A stretch of 64,000 nucleotides of DNA from Carboxylicivirga longa (GCF_050589825.1 NZ_JBNGOZ010000004.1:186001-250000), one strand, 5' to 3'. Shown: positions 1 through 8,554, counted from the stretch's first letter. Translations and numbers: made by a program. Notes: a model not told the origin generated them from the sequence alone.

Positions 1-1259
1 GTGAGTGGGTCAACGAGCGGGAACTGAGCATCAACGACAATGCCTATAATACGGCTTATCCGGCTGTATCACCCGATAATAAATATCTTTATTTTTCATC
101 AACTCAAAGAGGCGGTTTCGGCGGAAAAGACTTATGGCGTGCCGAGATTAAATCATCGGGCGATGTAGGTAATGCCATTAACCTGGGGCGTGAGATCAAT
201 ACTTTTGGCGATGAGGAATGGCCTTTTATCGATCAGGAGGGTAATCTGTTTTTTGCTTCTGACGGACACCGTGGTTTTGGTGGACTCGATATTTTTAAGG
301 CCGAATATACGCCCAATGGTTTTGGAGCACCGGTTAACCTTCGTCAGCCTATCAACGGCGGTATGGACGATTTTGGTTACGTATTAAGCCCCATTGATCC
401 AAGTCGTGGTTTTCTGTCGTCGAACCGTCTGGGAGATGGGAGTAACGACGGGGTTTTTACCATAGCACCACCCGTTGAAGAAGTTGAGGAAGATGATGCA
501 CCGCCTATTTTTGGCCTCGACGAAGTACCGGTGGTGGATATGCAGGATGAGATACCCGTGGTGAGTGAACCGGAAGCGTCTACAGTGGATTTATCCATGT
601 ATCCCACCAGTCTTAGCACTAAGCTAACCTCTACCTTTAATGGCGGCCCTATTGCCGGGGTAACTATATTGATAAGGGATGCTAATACTGGTGAAGAAGT
701 GGTAACAGGAAAGAGTGATTCAGAAGGACGTATCGAGTTGAGCATCCCTGATGGGTATAAAAAAGAGGATCAGGAATTTGAAATTATTGTATCCAAAGGT
801 GATGAATATAAAACCAAGCGCATGCTGGTAAATGTTATGGAAATTGAAGACATTAATAATAATGGCCTGATGCTAACTCCGATTTTTAACGATGATGTGC
901 TGGATGATATTGGTAAGATGGTGGTGCCTTATCGTGATAATACGATTACTAAGGAAGGGCAGGCTGTTTTGGATCGTTTATCCACCTATCTTTTGCAAAA
1001 TCCAAATATTGTAGTGAAATTGAATGGACATACCGAGGCGAAAGGTAACCGCTATAATAACCTTCGGGTATCTCAAACAATTGCCGATAAGGCCGAACAG
1101 GTAATGATCGCCAAAGGCGTTAACGATGATCAGATGATACCGCGAGGATATGGCGAGCGCTACCTGATTAATAAATGTAAGCGCGGCGTGTATTGTTCCG
1201 ACAGCCAGCATCTGGTGAACCGGCGAATCGAAGTGGTTGTTTGGCGCATTCGTGATTAA
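1..1259 (+). CDS. PD40/CRD/OmpA-domain envelope protein (PorE-like architecture), 5' end missing
   Basis: The open frame enters from the left edge (first full codon at base 3), so the N-terminus is outside the window. The visible part has PD40/WD40-like propeller repeats (AYPAVSPDNKYLYFSS; EEWPFIDQEGNLFFASD), a carboxypeptidase-regulatory-like fold (GGPIAGVTILIRDANTGE) and a C-terminal OmpA-like peptidoglycan-binding domain (LNGHTEAKGNRYNNLRVSQ, then NRRIEVVVW). PD40-CRD-OmpA is the order described for PorE of the type IX secretion system, but Bacteroidota carry many paralogues of this layout, so PorE is only a possibility. The usual GHTD of the OmpA loop is GHTE here. It probably anchors an outer-membrane assembly to peptidoglycan. 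A SPOR-like gene follows after 34 bases. Confidence 0.85.
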   Translation, partial: EWVNERELSINDNAYNTAYPAVSPDNKYLYFSSTQRGGFGGKDLWRAEIKSSGDVGNAINLGREINTFGDEEWPFIDQEGNLFFASDGHRGFGGLDIFKAEYTPNGFGAPVNLRQPINGGMDDFGYVLSPIDPSRGFLSSNRLGDGSNDGVFTIAPPVEEVEEDDAPPIFGLDEVPVVDMQDEIPVVSEPEASTVDLSMYPTSLSTKLTSTFNGGPIAGVTILIRDANTGEEVVTGKSDSEGRIELSIPDGYKKEDQEFEIIVSKGDEYKTKRMLVNVMEIEDINNNGLMLTPIFNDDVLDDIGKMVVPYRDNTITKEGQAVLDRLSTYLLQNPNIVVKLNGHTEAKGNRYNNLRVSQTIADKAEQVMIAKGVNDDQMIPRGYGERYLINKCKRGVYCSDSQHLVNRRIEVVVWRIRD

Positions 1260-1293
1260 TGATTAACTATAACACCCTAATAGCTTGTCAATA

Positions 1294-1923
1294 ATGAATA
1301 TGAAAACCATTATACTGCTTACTTTAATTCTGGTAAGTAATCCGGCTCTCAAAGCCGATAAATTAGAGAAGCTGCGCACCAATAAGAAGATTATTCGGAT
1401 GGATGAACCGCGTGCGCCGTACTATGCCATTCAAATAATAGCCTTGCGCAAGGCACCGCAGGTTCCAGCGTTTTTTAAAAATGTAGAGGTGGCGCGGGAG
1501 TATCCTTGTGCCGATGGTTACCTGCGTTTTACCGTAGGCGATTTCAACAGCCATGGTCAGGCTAAAGCAGCCCTTCAGCAGATTCGTAATCTGGGATATC
1601 AGCAGGCCTTTGTAGTGAATACAGCTGAGTATGTGCTACGCAATCAGTCAGATTCCGGCAGCAGCTATCTGAAAGGAAAGATCGATCCTAATAAAACCTA
1701 TACCATTCAATTGAGTGCCTTTCGTTTTCCGGTTTATCTGACGCATTTTAAGGGCATCGACGAGGTGATGGAGTTTCGTATGAAAGATAAGATCTTTCGC
1801 TACACAACGGGCTCTTTTAAGGGTGATGTAGCTATTCAGGAACTGCAGAAAGTAAAGGATTTAGGGTATAAAGATGCCCACTTGGTTGAATTTGACAAGT
1901 ACTTGCCATTCAAGATTGAATAA
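1294..1923 (+). CDS. Secreted protein with two SPOR-like domains
   Basis: A 209-residue protein with an N-terminal signal peptide (MKTIILLTLILVSNPALKA). Two tandem modules, about residues 40-115 and 130-205, have the SPOR-like pattern: YAIQIIA or YTIQLSAF, then a strand ending in YLRFTVGDF or FRYTTGSF, then an alpha helix and LGYQQAFVV or LGYKDAHLV. SPOR domains bind denuded glycan strands in the periplasm. ATG at 1294 (or 1300) is preferred over the TTG at 1285 because the signal peptide starts there. It lies 34 bases after the OmpA-domain gene on the same strand, which suggests a shared peptidoglycan-linked role. The domain assignment is from pattern only and the function is inferred. Confidence 0.7.
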   Translation: MNMKTIILLTLILVSNPALKADKLEKLRTNKKIIRMDEPRAPYYAIQIIALRKAPQVPAFFKNVEVAREYPCADGYLRFTVGDFNSHGQAKAALQQIRNLGYQQAFVVNTAEYVLRNQSDSGSSYLKGKIDPNKTYTIQLSAFRFPVYLTHFKGIDEVMEFRMKDKIFRYTTGSFKGDVAIQELQKVKDLGYKDAHLVEFDKYLPFKIE

Positions 1924-1930
1924 ATTATCG

Positions 1931-1938
1931 TAATTTTG
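1931..1938 (+). promoter_or_regulatory. -7 promoter element of rnpB
   Basis: TAATTTTG matches the Bacteroidota -7 consensus TAnnTTTG. It ends 5 bases before the first base of the RNase P P1 helix, the spacing expected for a start site near 1943. No clear -33 TTTG was found at 19 bases upstream. Confidence 0.6.
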
Positions 1939-1942
1939 TGCC

Positions 1943-2311
1943 AATAGCAAGCCGGTCTATCGCTGCAAACTTTCGGTTTGGAGAGGAAAGTCTGGGCAAT
2001 ATAGAGCACCGTACTTCTGAAAAGGAAGATGTTCGTGAGGGCATAGTAACGTAGCAGAAAATAACCGCCTTCGGGTAAGGGTGAAAAGGTGAGGTAAGAG
2101 CTCACCAATGGGGTAGGTAACTATTCCAGTTGTACGTCTTACGGATTGCAAGACCATGTATATCATAATTCCGCAAGGAGCAAGGTGGCTCGCTTTGTTT
2201 CGTAAGAAGTTGTGAGGGGTAGGTCGCTCGAAATAACAGGTGACTGTTGTTCTAGATAAATGATAGACGCTCCGCAAGGAGAGACAGGACCCGGCTTACA
2301 GGCTTGCTATT
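1943..2311 (+). ncRNA. rnpB: RNase P RNA, bacterial class A
   Basis: This is the catalytic RNA that matures tRNA 5' ends. The 5' end (AATAGCAAGCC) pairs with the 3' end (GGCTTGCTATT, 2301-2311) to make the P1 helix. Just inside lie the conserved GAGAGGAAAGTCTGGGC block (canonical GAGGAAAGTCCGGGC) and the terminal GAGACAGGACCCGGCTTACAGG block. The length of about 369 nt is normal for class A. A T-rich tract (TATTTTTTCTT) directly follows P1, so P1 may double as the terminator stem. The next gene starts 28 bases later. Confidence 0.95.
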
Positions 2312-2338
2312 ATTTTTTCTTCCTTTAAATCACTATCC

Positions 2339-3646
2339 ATGAAAAACCGTGTAACACGTTTAATTCACTTTTTTAAGGAAGAAATATGGCGCATCAGAGC
2401 CGAGAAAACATCTAAAAGACAGTTTTTCTTAATACGCTTACTGCGCATTCTTAGTATCGCTGTGCAGGGATTTATCAACGATAAGTGTCAGCTTAAGGCC
2501 TCGGCACTTACCTTCTACTCGCTCCTGTCGGTAGTGCCGGTAGCAGCTTTGGCTTTTGGGATAGCCAAAGGTTTTGGCTTGGATCAGAAGCTGCAGGCCA
2601 TATTAACCCAGAAACTGGAAGGTCAGGAGGAAGTGCTTGATTTTATCTCTAATTTTGCTTTAAACTACCTTGAGAAGACACCCGGAGGGGAAATAGCCGG
2701 AATTGGTTTGGTAGTGCTATTTTGGTCAGTCATGAAGGTATTCGGTAATATCGAGCATTCCTTTAATGACATTTGGGAGGTGAAGCATGCGCGTTCCTTT
2801 ATCCGTAAATTCAGTGATTATATTTCCTTGATGCTGCTTGCCATTATCTTTATGATATCAAGCAGCGGAATGGCGGTGTTTGTAACGGAACATCTCGAGA
2901 ATATGGGTTTTGAGCGTAATGGGGTATCTTCCCTCATCTATGCTTCTTCCAATATTTTGGTGTGGATTGTTTTTACCTTGCTTCTTTATATCATGCCCAA
3001 CACCCGGGTGAAGTTCAAGGCAGCCTTGTTTGGGGGTATCATTGCCGGTTCACTGTTTCAGGTACTGCAATATGGCTATATCCATTTTCAGAGCTCTGTA
3101 ACCAGTTACAACGCTATTTATGGTAGTTTTGCAGCCCTTCCATTCTTTCTGATATGGATGCAAGCCAGTTGGCTCATTGTTCTGCTGGGAGCCGAGCTTT
3201 CATTTGCCTTTCAAAATGCCGACAGCTATGAGTTTGATGCCGACACACGCCGCGTCAGCTATGCCTATAAGCGCCATGTAATCCTCATGGTAGCCTCATT
3301 TGTCATCAAACGCTTTGAGCATGGAGGAAAAGCGCCCAATAATATGGAGCTGTCCAATGCACTGAAGCTTCCCATTCGTCTCATTAACGAGGTGTTGTAT
3401 GAGTTGGTCATCAGTAATGTGTTCTCCGAAGTCAATAGCGATGATGAGAAAGAAACTTTCTACCAACCGGCACTGGATATCAATCAACTTACGGTAATGA
3501 AAGTAATTGGCATGGTTGAGGCCAAGGGAAGCCGCGACCTCCATTTTGAAGAGACCAGTCATTTGCATAACCTGCAAAATATACTTACAGAATTTGATGA
3601 GCTGCTGAAGAACAACAAAGGAAATATCCTACTGAAAGAGCTTTAG
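2339..3646 (+). CDS. YihY/BrkB family inner-membrane protein
   Basis: A 435-residue polytopic membrane protein of the YihY/virulence factor BrkB family. Visible features are the N-terminal KASALTFYSLLSVVPVAALAF segment, the FWSVMKVFGNIEHSFNDIW motif and several hydrophobic helices between residues 50 and 290. A soluble C-terminal extension (about 310-435) looks like a winged-helix region, as in the longer Bacteroidota members. Biochemical function in the family is not settled; a transport or envelope role is usually assumed. It starts 28 bases after rnpB and converges on the minus-strand ncRNA at 3658-3900. Confidence 0.85.
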   Translation: MKNRVTRLIHFFKEEIWRIRAEKTSKRQFFLIRLLRILSIAVQGFINDKCQLKASALTFYSLLSVVPVAALAFGIAKGFGLDQKLQAILTQKLEGQEEVLDFISNFALNYLEKTPGGEIAGIGLVVLFWSVMKVFGNIEHSFNDIWEVKHARSFIRKFSDYISLMLLAIIFMISSSGMAVFVTEHLENMGFERNGVSSLIYASSNILVWIVFTLLLYIMPNTRVKFKAALFGGIIAGSLFQVLQYGYIHFQSSVTSYNAIYGSFAALPFFLIWMQASWLIVLLGAELSFAFQNADSYEFDADTRRVSYAYKRHVILMVASFVIKRFEHGGKAPNNMELSNALKLPIRLINEVLYELVISNVFSEVNSDDEKETFYQPALDINQLTVMKVIGMVEAKGSRDLHFEETSHLHNLQNILTEFDELLKNNKGNILLKEL

Positions 3647-3657
3647 TAGTAGGAAGT

Positions 3658-3900
3658 AAAAAAGGCAGTCGCCCTAAAAAAGGATGACTGCCTTGCTTAT
3701 AAGGACCGCACCACCCGGGATTATTTAAACTCCTGTAAACAGGATTTGAGTGCATGTAATTATCGATAATCCTCCGTACTATAAATAGTAACCCAAAGGG
3801 CGAGGCCCGCTCTTTAAAAACATAGCGTCACTCGGTATTCTGGTAGTGTTGAGTTTAACAATCTAAATACGACTGATGCGGAATGTCTTTGTCAATGATC
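3658..3900 (-). ncRNA. Structured RNA, candidate 6S RNA
   Basis: No credible ORF lies here, yet the minus strand has a promoter, long-range helices and a terminator. The two arms of the RNA pair as 3706-3713 with 3874-3881, 3719-3722 with 3860-3863, 3725-3732 with 3851-3858, 3748-3752 with 3829-3833, and 3753-3756 with 3821-3824. Two of these pairs are A.C on the plus strand but G.U on the minus strand, so the fold belongs to the minus-strand transcript. Between the middle helices is an internal bubble, unpaired on the 5' side and with a possible small hairpin on the 3' side. That layout, plus a length of about 240 nt, resembles 6S RNA, which binds RNA polymerase. The 6S identity is inference; tmRNA and SRP RNA signatures are absent. 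Confidence 0.6.
3664..3692 (-). terminator. Intrinsic terminator of the structured RNA
   Basis: GGCAGTC (3664-3670) pairs with GACTGCC (3686-3692). On the minus strand the stem is followed by a run of six T (3663-3658). On the plus strand no T-run follows, so the signal is directed at the minus-strand transcript, though it may also help end the BrkB-type gene. Confidence 0.7.
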
Positions 3901-3906
3901 GTACTA

Positions 3907-3914
3907 CAAATATA
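3907..3914 (-). promoter_or_regulatory. -7 promoter element of the structured RNA
   Basis: The minus strand reads TATATTTG, an exact TAnnTTTG match, with CTTG about 20 bases upstream fitting the -33 TTTG element. The predicted start is near 3900. A second TATCTTTG on the minus strand at 4034-4041 could give a longer transcript. Confidence 0.6.
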
Positions 3915-4054
3915 AGCTTTTACAAGGCTGTATCCAAGAAAATACAAGGCTTATGAAGTGATAAATGAGGGAAAATGCTGAGTGATAAATTATTAAAATT
4001 AGTATTTTTATCAGCTTGTTAATACGGGTAAATCAAAGATAGAGCGCGAAGGGT

Positions 4055-5422
4055 ATGTATGTAATCGTTGATATTGAAACGACAGGTGGTAATATGAAGA
4101 GTGGCAAGATTACCGAAATTGCCATTTATCGGCATGATGGGGAAAAGGTAGTGGATGAGTTTGTTAGTCTGGTAAATCCGGAGGCTTATATACCGCCCTT
4201 CATTACTTCGCTTACAGGCATTACCAATGCGATGGTAGAAGATGCTCCCCCATTTTATCAGATTGCCAAGGAGGTTGTTGATATTTGCAAGGGCGCTGTG
4301 TTTGTGGCCCATAATGCTGCTTTTGACTACAATTTTATCAAAGCGGAGTTTAATAGTTTGGGATACGAATTTGAGATGCCCACAATATGCACGGTTAAGT
4401 TGGCACGTAAGCTCTTGCCCGGTCATGCCTCCTACAGTTTGGGTAAAATATGCCCTGATTTGGGCATTAGCAACTATGCACGACATCGGGCAGCCGGTGA
4501 TGCTTTGGCCACCGTGGAACTGTTCGAAATATTATTAAAAAAGAATAACGGTTTACTTAATCCTGAGGATCCCTATCAGCAATTTTCTGCCGATGGCTTG
4601 CATTCAGGGCTGTCCATCGATCATATTAAGACTTTACCAGCGCAAACGGGTGTTTATTATATTCATAACGATAAGGATGAACTGATATATATTGGTAAAA
4701 GTAATAATATACGCAACCGCATCATTACGCACCTGGGCAATCCGCGCACTAAAAAGGGCATTGAGATGAAGCAAAATGCCGCCGTTATAAGCTGTTGTAT
4801 CACCGGAAGCGAGCTGATTGCCCTGCTGAAGGAATCAGAGGAGATAAAGCAGGATAAACCGCGTTATAATCGCGCTCAGCGACGCCGAAAGAATAGCGTG
4901 GGGCTGTATCATTACACCGATCGGAAAGGCTATGAGCGGCTACTATTGAAACCGATTGGTGGAGTAGAGGTGCCCGCTGCCTCATTCGATACCCTGAAGG
5001 AGGGGCGTGAGCGCTTGTTTCAATGGATTGAGGAATATGCCCTGTGTCAGCAGTTGTGTGGCTTGTACGAGGGTAAGCATGGCTGTTTTCAGTATCAGCT
5101 GAATTCTTGTAAAGGAGCTTGTGTGGGTGAGGAGCCCGCCGCCGACTATAATCAGCGGGTCGATAAGCTGCTAAGCACGCTGTCCTACGGCTATCAAAAC
5201 CTTGTGATTCTTGATCGTGGCCGTAATGTGACCGAGATGGCTGTTGTTGTTATTGAAAATGGTTCTTACCTGGGTTGGGGCTATATCGATGAAAGTGCTT
5301 GTGTAAGTGACCCTCATACCTTTAAAGAGTACATTACCCGCTACGACGACAATGGTGATACCCGAAGTATTATCAGTAACTATCTGCGCAACAGAAAATA
5401 TTCAAAACTTATTCCTTATTAA
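4055..5422 (+). CDS. DEDDh exonuclease / GIY-YIG nuclease fusion protein
   Basis: A 455-residue fusion. Residues 1-160 are a DnaQ-like 3'-5' exonuclease with all DEDDh residues visible: D6 and E8 in VDIETTG, D91 in HNAAFDYNF, H144 and D149 in HRAAGDA. Residues 195-275 are a UvrC/Cho-type GIY-YIG endonuclease (GVYY at 199-202, LIYIGKSNNIRNR at 210-222, later ESEEIKQDKPRYN supplying a Glu). A Cys-containing tail (about 330-365) follows. Related exonuclease-UvrC-like fusions are known in Bacteroidota and actinobacteria and are assumed to act in DNA repair. The gene is monocistronic and ends in a hairpin shared with the convergent T9SS gene. Confidence 0.9.
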   Translation: MYVIVDIETTGGNMKSGKITEIAIYRHDGEKVVDEFVSLVNPEAYIPPFITSLTGITNAMVEDAPPFYQIAKEVVDICKGAVFVAHNAAFDYNFIKAEFNSLGYEFEMPTICTVKLARKLLPGHASYSLGKICPDLGISNYARHRAAGDALATVELFEILLKKNNGLLNPEDPYQQFSADGLHSGLSIDHIKTLPAQTGVYYIHNDKDELIYIGKSNNIRNRIITHLGNPRTKKGIEMKQNAAVISCCITGSELIALLKESEEIKQDKPRYNRAQRRRKNSVGLYHYTDRKGYERLLLKPIGGVEVPAASFDTLKEGRERLFQWIEEYALCQQLCGLYEGKHGCFQYQLNSCKGACVGEEPAADYNQRVDKLLSTLSYGYQNLVILDRGRNVTEMAVVVIENGSYLGWGYIDESACVSDPHTFKEYITRYDDNGDTRSIISNYLRNRKYSKLIPY

Positions 5423-5455
5423 GCTGAGTTCAAAATTTTACTTGAACTCAGCTTA
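5420..5455. terminator. Bidirectional hairpin, class-2 repeat copy 1
   Basis: TAAGCTGAGTTCAA (5420-5433) pairs perfectly with TTGAACTCAGCTTA (5442-5455), and the exonuclease stop codon is inside the left arm. It sits between two convergent genes and should terminate both. The arm core TAAGCTGAGTT/AACTCAGCTTA and the following AATRRTATT recur at 60225-60271. Confidence 0.75.
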
Positions 5456-5468
5456 ATAATATTGGTTT

Positions 5469-7028
5469 TTATCTTTTAAGGAGGTTGAATACCTGATTAT
5501 TTACCTTTAAGATATAGTAACCCTTGGGTAGACTGCCTGTGGAGAGTGTATTGCGACCTTTTCCTAAGGTAGTTTGCATCATTAACTTACCGGTTAGATT
5601 ATAAATTGTAGCCTTTACATAAGGTGCGTCTGATGTGACATATAAGTATGAGCGAAATAGGGTTGGGTGTACCGTTATGCCCTGGGAATCTATTTCATTC
5701 ACATTGGTGGCGGTGTAGTGATACCTTTCGCGTGTTGAATTTTGGTAGACGGCCAAATTCGGAATCCATAATTTAGTGATGCGTTCCAATAGCTTGGCAC
5801 TTGTGCCTTCGTAGCTAAGTTCGTAAAGGGAACCAAACATTTGTATCCAAACTTCATCGCCTGCATGCATTTCGGTTTTTTCTTCGATTATATTGCCAAA
5901 ATTATCCATCTCAGTGGTTTCTTTATCAACTTGGATCAAAACGCCTGAATCATAGTGGTGTTGAATATGATAAATCAGTAGGTCACTTTGGTATAATTTG
6001 TCGTAATAGGTCTTTAACCAGGCGTTGGCTTCCCAAGATTCCTGTTGGGTACTTTCGTAGTTATCCTTGTCCTCGTAGGTGTAGCGCTCATAGTTGTGCC
6101 AACTGGCATTGAACCAGTCCAAATAGGTTTCGATAATGACCGGGGCCCGCCCGTTGCCATCACCTTCGGGGTATTCGGCTTCCATCTTTTCATCATTAAC
6201 ATAGCTGGTTGGGGCGTTTATGTCGCCCGTGCCTTGGTAGGCCTGAAAGGTATATGTTTCGAGGTAGCTCTTGTCCAAATCGCCGTTCCAGTAATACCAG
6301 CTAACATCAATATAGCGGCCGATAAGTTCCAGAACGCCGTCTGTTCCTTCATAGTCTAAAGCACTGACCGGGTATGGATTGCCATTGTAGAAAAACTCTG
6401 TTTTGTATGTGGGCAGCCAGGCGTTGTCTTGCAAATAGTACCGGGTTTCTTCCTTTAATAAATCATCGGTGTAAGTGCGTTCTATTTTATAACCGTTTGT
6501 TTCTACCCATCCAATACCTTCCTGGTAATAGGAAAAGATCTCGGACAGCATGTTGCCTTCAGTATCGTAGCTGCGCTCTATACGTTCGCCACTTGCCATG
6601 ACCCAAGTGTCAATTTGCCAGATTTCGTAAATCGTTTCGCGAATTCGATCATATTCATCATAGGCGTAGCTGTTACGGAACTCATTTACATAGCTGCTGC
6701 TGCCATCGTCATACCGCTGGTTAGTAGATTGAGTCAGTCGGTTTTGGTCGTCGTAGACGTTCAATGTTCGATTATATTGGCTTGTCATTACCGTTACATT
6801 GCCCGCGGCATCGTATTCAAAACTGATGCTGTAATCAAACACCCAGTCATTGCCTTCCCAATAGTCGACAGCTATGCTTGAGGGTAAAAAGGTGCTATGG
6901 CTGCTTTTTAGTTGGGTGACTTTCTGTTTGGCCTTCGTTTCTGCCTTCCGGTTGAAAGGGGTGTTGCGCTGGGCTGTTACCTGAACCAACAGGCCCATCA
7001 TGATTAAGAGCGTAAATGTTGTTTTCAT
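5469..7028 (-). CDS. T9SS-sorted secreted protein with YD-like repeats
   Basis: A 519-residue exported protein. It has an N-terminal signal peptide (MKTTFTLLIMMGLLVQVTAQ). The body has repeated short aromatic, Gly and Asp-rich units such as YDAAGNVTVMTSQYN, YDDQNRLTQST and YDTEGNMLSEIFSYYQ, which resemble RHS/YD strands. The C-terminus (about 440-519) is a type A T9SS sorting domain: VHPTLFRSYLYV, then VKATIYNLTGKLM, and GYYILKVNNQ before the terminal KR. It should cross the outer membrane by T9SS and be attached to or released from the cell surface. The biochemical role is unknown. It is transcribed alone, convergent with the exonuclease fusion gene. Confidence 0.85.
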   Translation of the reverse strand: MKTTFTLLIMMGLLVQVTAQRNTPFNRKAETKAKQKVTQLKSSHSTFLPSSIAVDYWEGNDWVFDYSISFEYDAAGNVTVMTSQYNRTLNVYDDQNRLTQSTNQRYDDGSSSYVNEFRNSYAYDEYDRIRETIYEIWQIDTWVMASGERIERSYDTEGNMLSEIFSYYQEGIGWVETNGYKIERTYTDDLLKEETRYYLQDNAWLPTYKTEFFYNGNPYPVSALDYEGTDGVLELIGRYIDVSWYYWNGDLDKSYLETYTFQAYQGTGDINAPTSYVNDEKMEAEYPEGDGNGRAPVIIETYLDWFNASWHNYERYTYEDKDNYESTQQESWEANAWLKTYYDKLYQSDLLIYHIQHHYDSGVLIQVDKETTEMDNFGNIIEEKTEMHAGDEVWIQMFGSLYELSYEGTSAKLLERITKLWIPNLAVYQNSTRERYHYTATNVNEIDSQGITVHPTLFRSYLYVTSDAPYVKATIYNLTGKLMMQTTLGKGRNTLSTGSLPKGYYILKVNNQVFNLLKR

Positions 7029-7194
7029 AGATCTTGTTTTGGTTGTGTCTGTATGTTGTTTTATAGCAGACTTTCTTCACAAGATATCTAATGATGACGT
7101 TCTTGTCAATTGGCTACATTAATTTGTGAGTTGTTTTTGACGGAAGTTTCGTTTCGTCACATGAAGCGCTGTTGTGCTCTTAAATTTTATTCAC

Positions 7195-7236
7195 GGAACG
7201 GTTCTTTCTAAGCATCTTCCGATAGAGAACCGTTCC
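7195..7236 (-). repeat. Class-1 hairpin element, copy A
   Basis: GGAACGGTTCT (7195-7205) and AGAACCGTTCC (7226-7236) form a perfect 11-bp stem around a 20-base loop, 18 bases past the aroC stop codon. No T-run follows on the minus strand, so it is not a textbook intrinsic terminator. Copy B at 17131-17180 shares the right arm and much of the loop (TAAGCATCTT), and a weaker copy C lies at 12367-12410. Confidence 0.7.
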
Positions 7237-7253
7237 ATAACAAATCTTGAATG

Positions 7254-8330
7254 CTACCGATACATTTTATTCATCAGTATATGATCCATTAGCGTGATGG
7301 CGGCCATGGCCTCAACGATGGGCACGGCACGTGGTAGCACGCAAGGGTCATGACGGCCCTGGGTGGTGGATTTGATTTCCTCGCCTTGCCTGTTCACGGT
7401 ATTTTGCTCCATCAGAATGGTGGCAATGGGTTTAAAGGCCACATTGAAATAGATATCTTCGCCATTACTGATGCCACCCTGTATGCCGCCCGAGCGGTTA
7501 GTTCGGGTGCGTACCCGATTACCCTCCATATAAAACTCATCGTTATGCTCAGAGCCTTTCAAATCAGTGGCGCCGAAGCCCAGACCGTAATCAAAGCCTT
7601 TTACCGCATTGATGGACAGCATGGCCTGGCCTAAGGTGGCGTGCAGCTTGCCAAAGACGGGATCTCCCAGGCCGGCGGGTGCATTTTTGATCACACAGCT
7701 GATCACACCGCCTACCGAATCATGATTTTTCCGAATGGTATCGATATAACTAATCATCTTTTCTGCTGTTGGCGCATCGGGGCACCGCACAATGTTATTT
7801 TCAGTATTTTCCAGGTTCAGTTCCTGATAGGGTTTATCCAGCTGTATAGCACCTACCTTGGAGGTAAAAGCCTGAATGGTAATACCCATTTGCTTCAGCA
7901 TCAGCTTGGCTACGGCACCGGCTACCACGCGGGCAATGGTTTCGCGGGCCGATGAGCGGCCGCCACCCCGGTAATCGCGTATGCCGTATTTACTCTGATA
8001 AGTATAGTCGGCGTGAGAGGGACGATACACATCGGCTATATTGCCATAGTCCTTGGAGCGTTGATCTTTATTCCATATCACAAAACCGATGGGTGTGCCG
8101 GTGGCTTTCCCCTCGAATATGCCCGACAGAAACTCCACCTTGTCCGCTTCATTACGTGGGGTGGTAATGGCCGATTGTCCGGGGCGTCGCCGGTCAAGCT
8201 CGCCCTGAATAAAATCTTCGTCGATCAGAGTATTGGGCAGCACTCCTTCAATGATACCACCTACAGCTTTACCATGCGACTCGCCAAAGGAGGTGAGCTT
8301 GAACAAGGTGCCAAAAGAATTTGCAGACAT
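7254..8330 (-). CDS. aroC: Chorismate synthase
   Basis: A 358-residue enzyme that converts 5-enolpyruvylshikimate-3-phosphate to chorismate in the cytosol, using reduced FMN; it is the last step of the common aromatic pathway. Family signatures are present in order: FGESHGKAVGGIIEG near residue 15, the Arg-rich substrate region DRRRPGQS near 47, YRGGGRSSARETIARV near 120-135, and GISNGEDIYFNVAFKPIAT near 287-305. Length is normal. ATG at 8330 fits the family start. It is isolated on the minus strand, followed by hairpin element A. Confidence 0.97.
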   Translation of the reverse strand: MSANSFGTLFKLTSFGESHGKAVGGIIEGVLPNTLIDEDFIQGELDRRRPGQSAITTPRNEADKVEFLSGIFEGKATGTPIGFVIWNKDQRSKDYGNIADVYRPSHADYTYQSKYGIRDYRGGGRSSARETIARVVAGAVAKLMLKQMGITIQAFTSKVGAIQLDKPYQELNLENTENNIVRCPDAPTAEKMISYIDTIRKNHDSVGGVISCVIKNAPAGLGDPVFGKLHATLGQAMLSINAVKGFDYGLGFGATDLKGSEHNDEFYMEGNRVRTRTNRSGGIQGGISNGEDIYFNVAFKPIATILMEQNTVNRQGEEIKSTTQGRHDPCVLPRAVPIVEAMAAITLMDHILMNKMYR

Positions 8331-8554
8331 ATTGCGCTTTGATTATAGTTTGAAATAAAATGAATGGTAAAAATAGTTGTTTATAAGCATACACCCAAAA
8401 GTGAGTGATAATTATCATCGTCTGGTGGGCTTTGATCTGTAAGCAGGATAGGCCAGAAAAGTACAAAGAATCAAGTCTATTGACAGCTTGCTTATATTTC
8501 TGCCAAAAAGCACATCAATTTCAATTGTCAAATATTACTGAAAAGGCACAAAAA

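Noticed and set aside
1836..2277. Minus-strand ORFs of 90 and 106 codons across the rnpB region
   Set aside because: They lie opposite RNase P RNA, whose conserved core and P1 helix explain the sequence.
3759..3770. ATTATCGATAAT palindrome as a protein-binding site
   Set aside because: It lies inside the structured RNA and is explained as part of that region.
3658..3914. tmRNA or SRP RNA as the identity of the structured RNA
   Set aside because: No tRNA-like ends or tag reading frame for tmRNA, and no SRP helix 8 GGAA tetraloop region.
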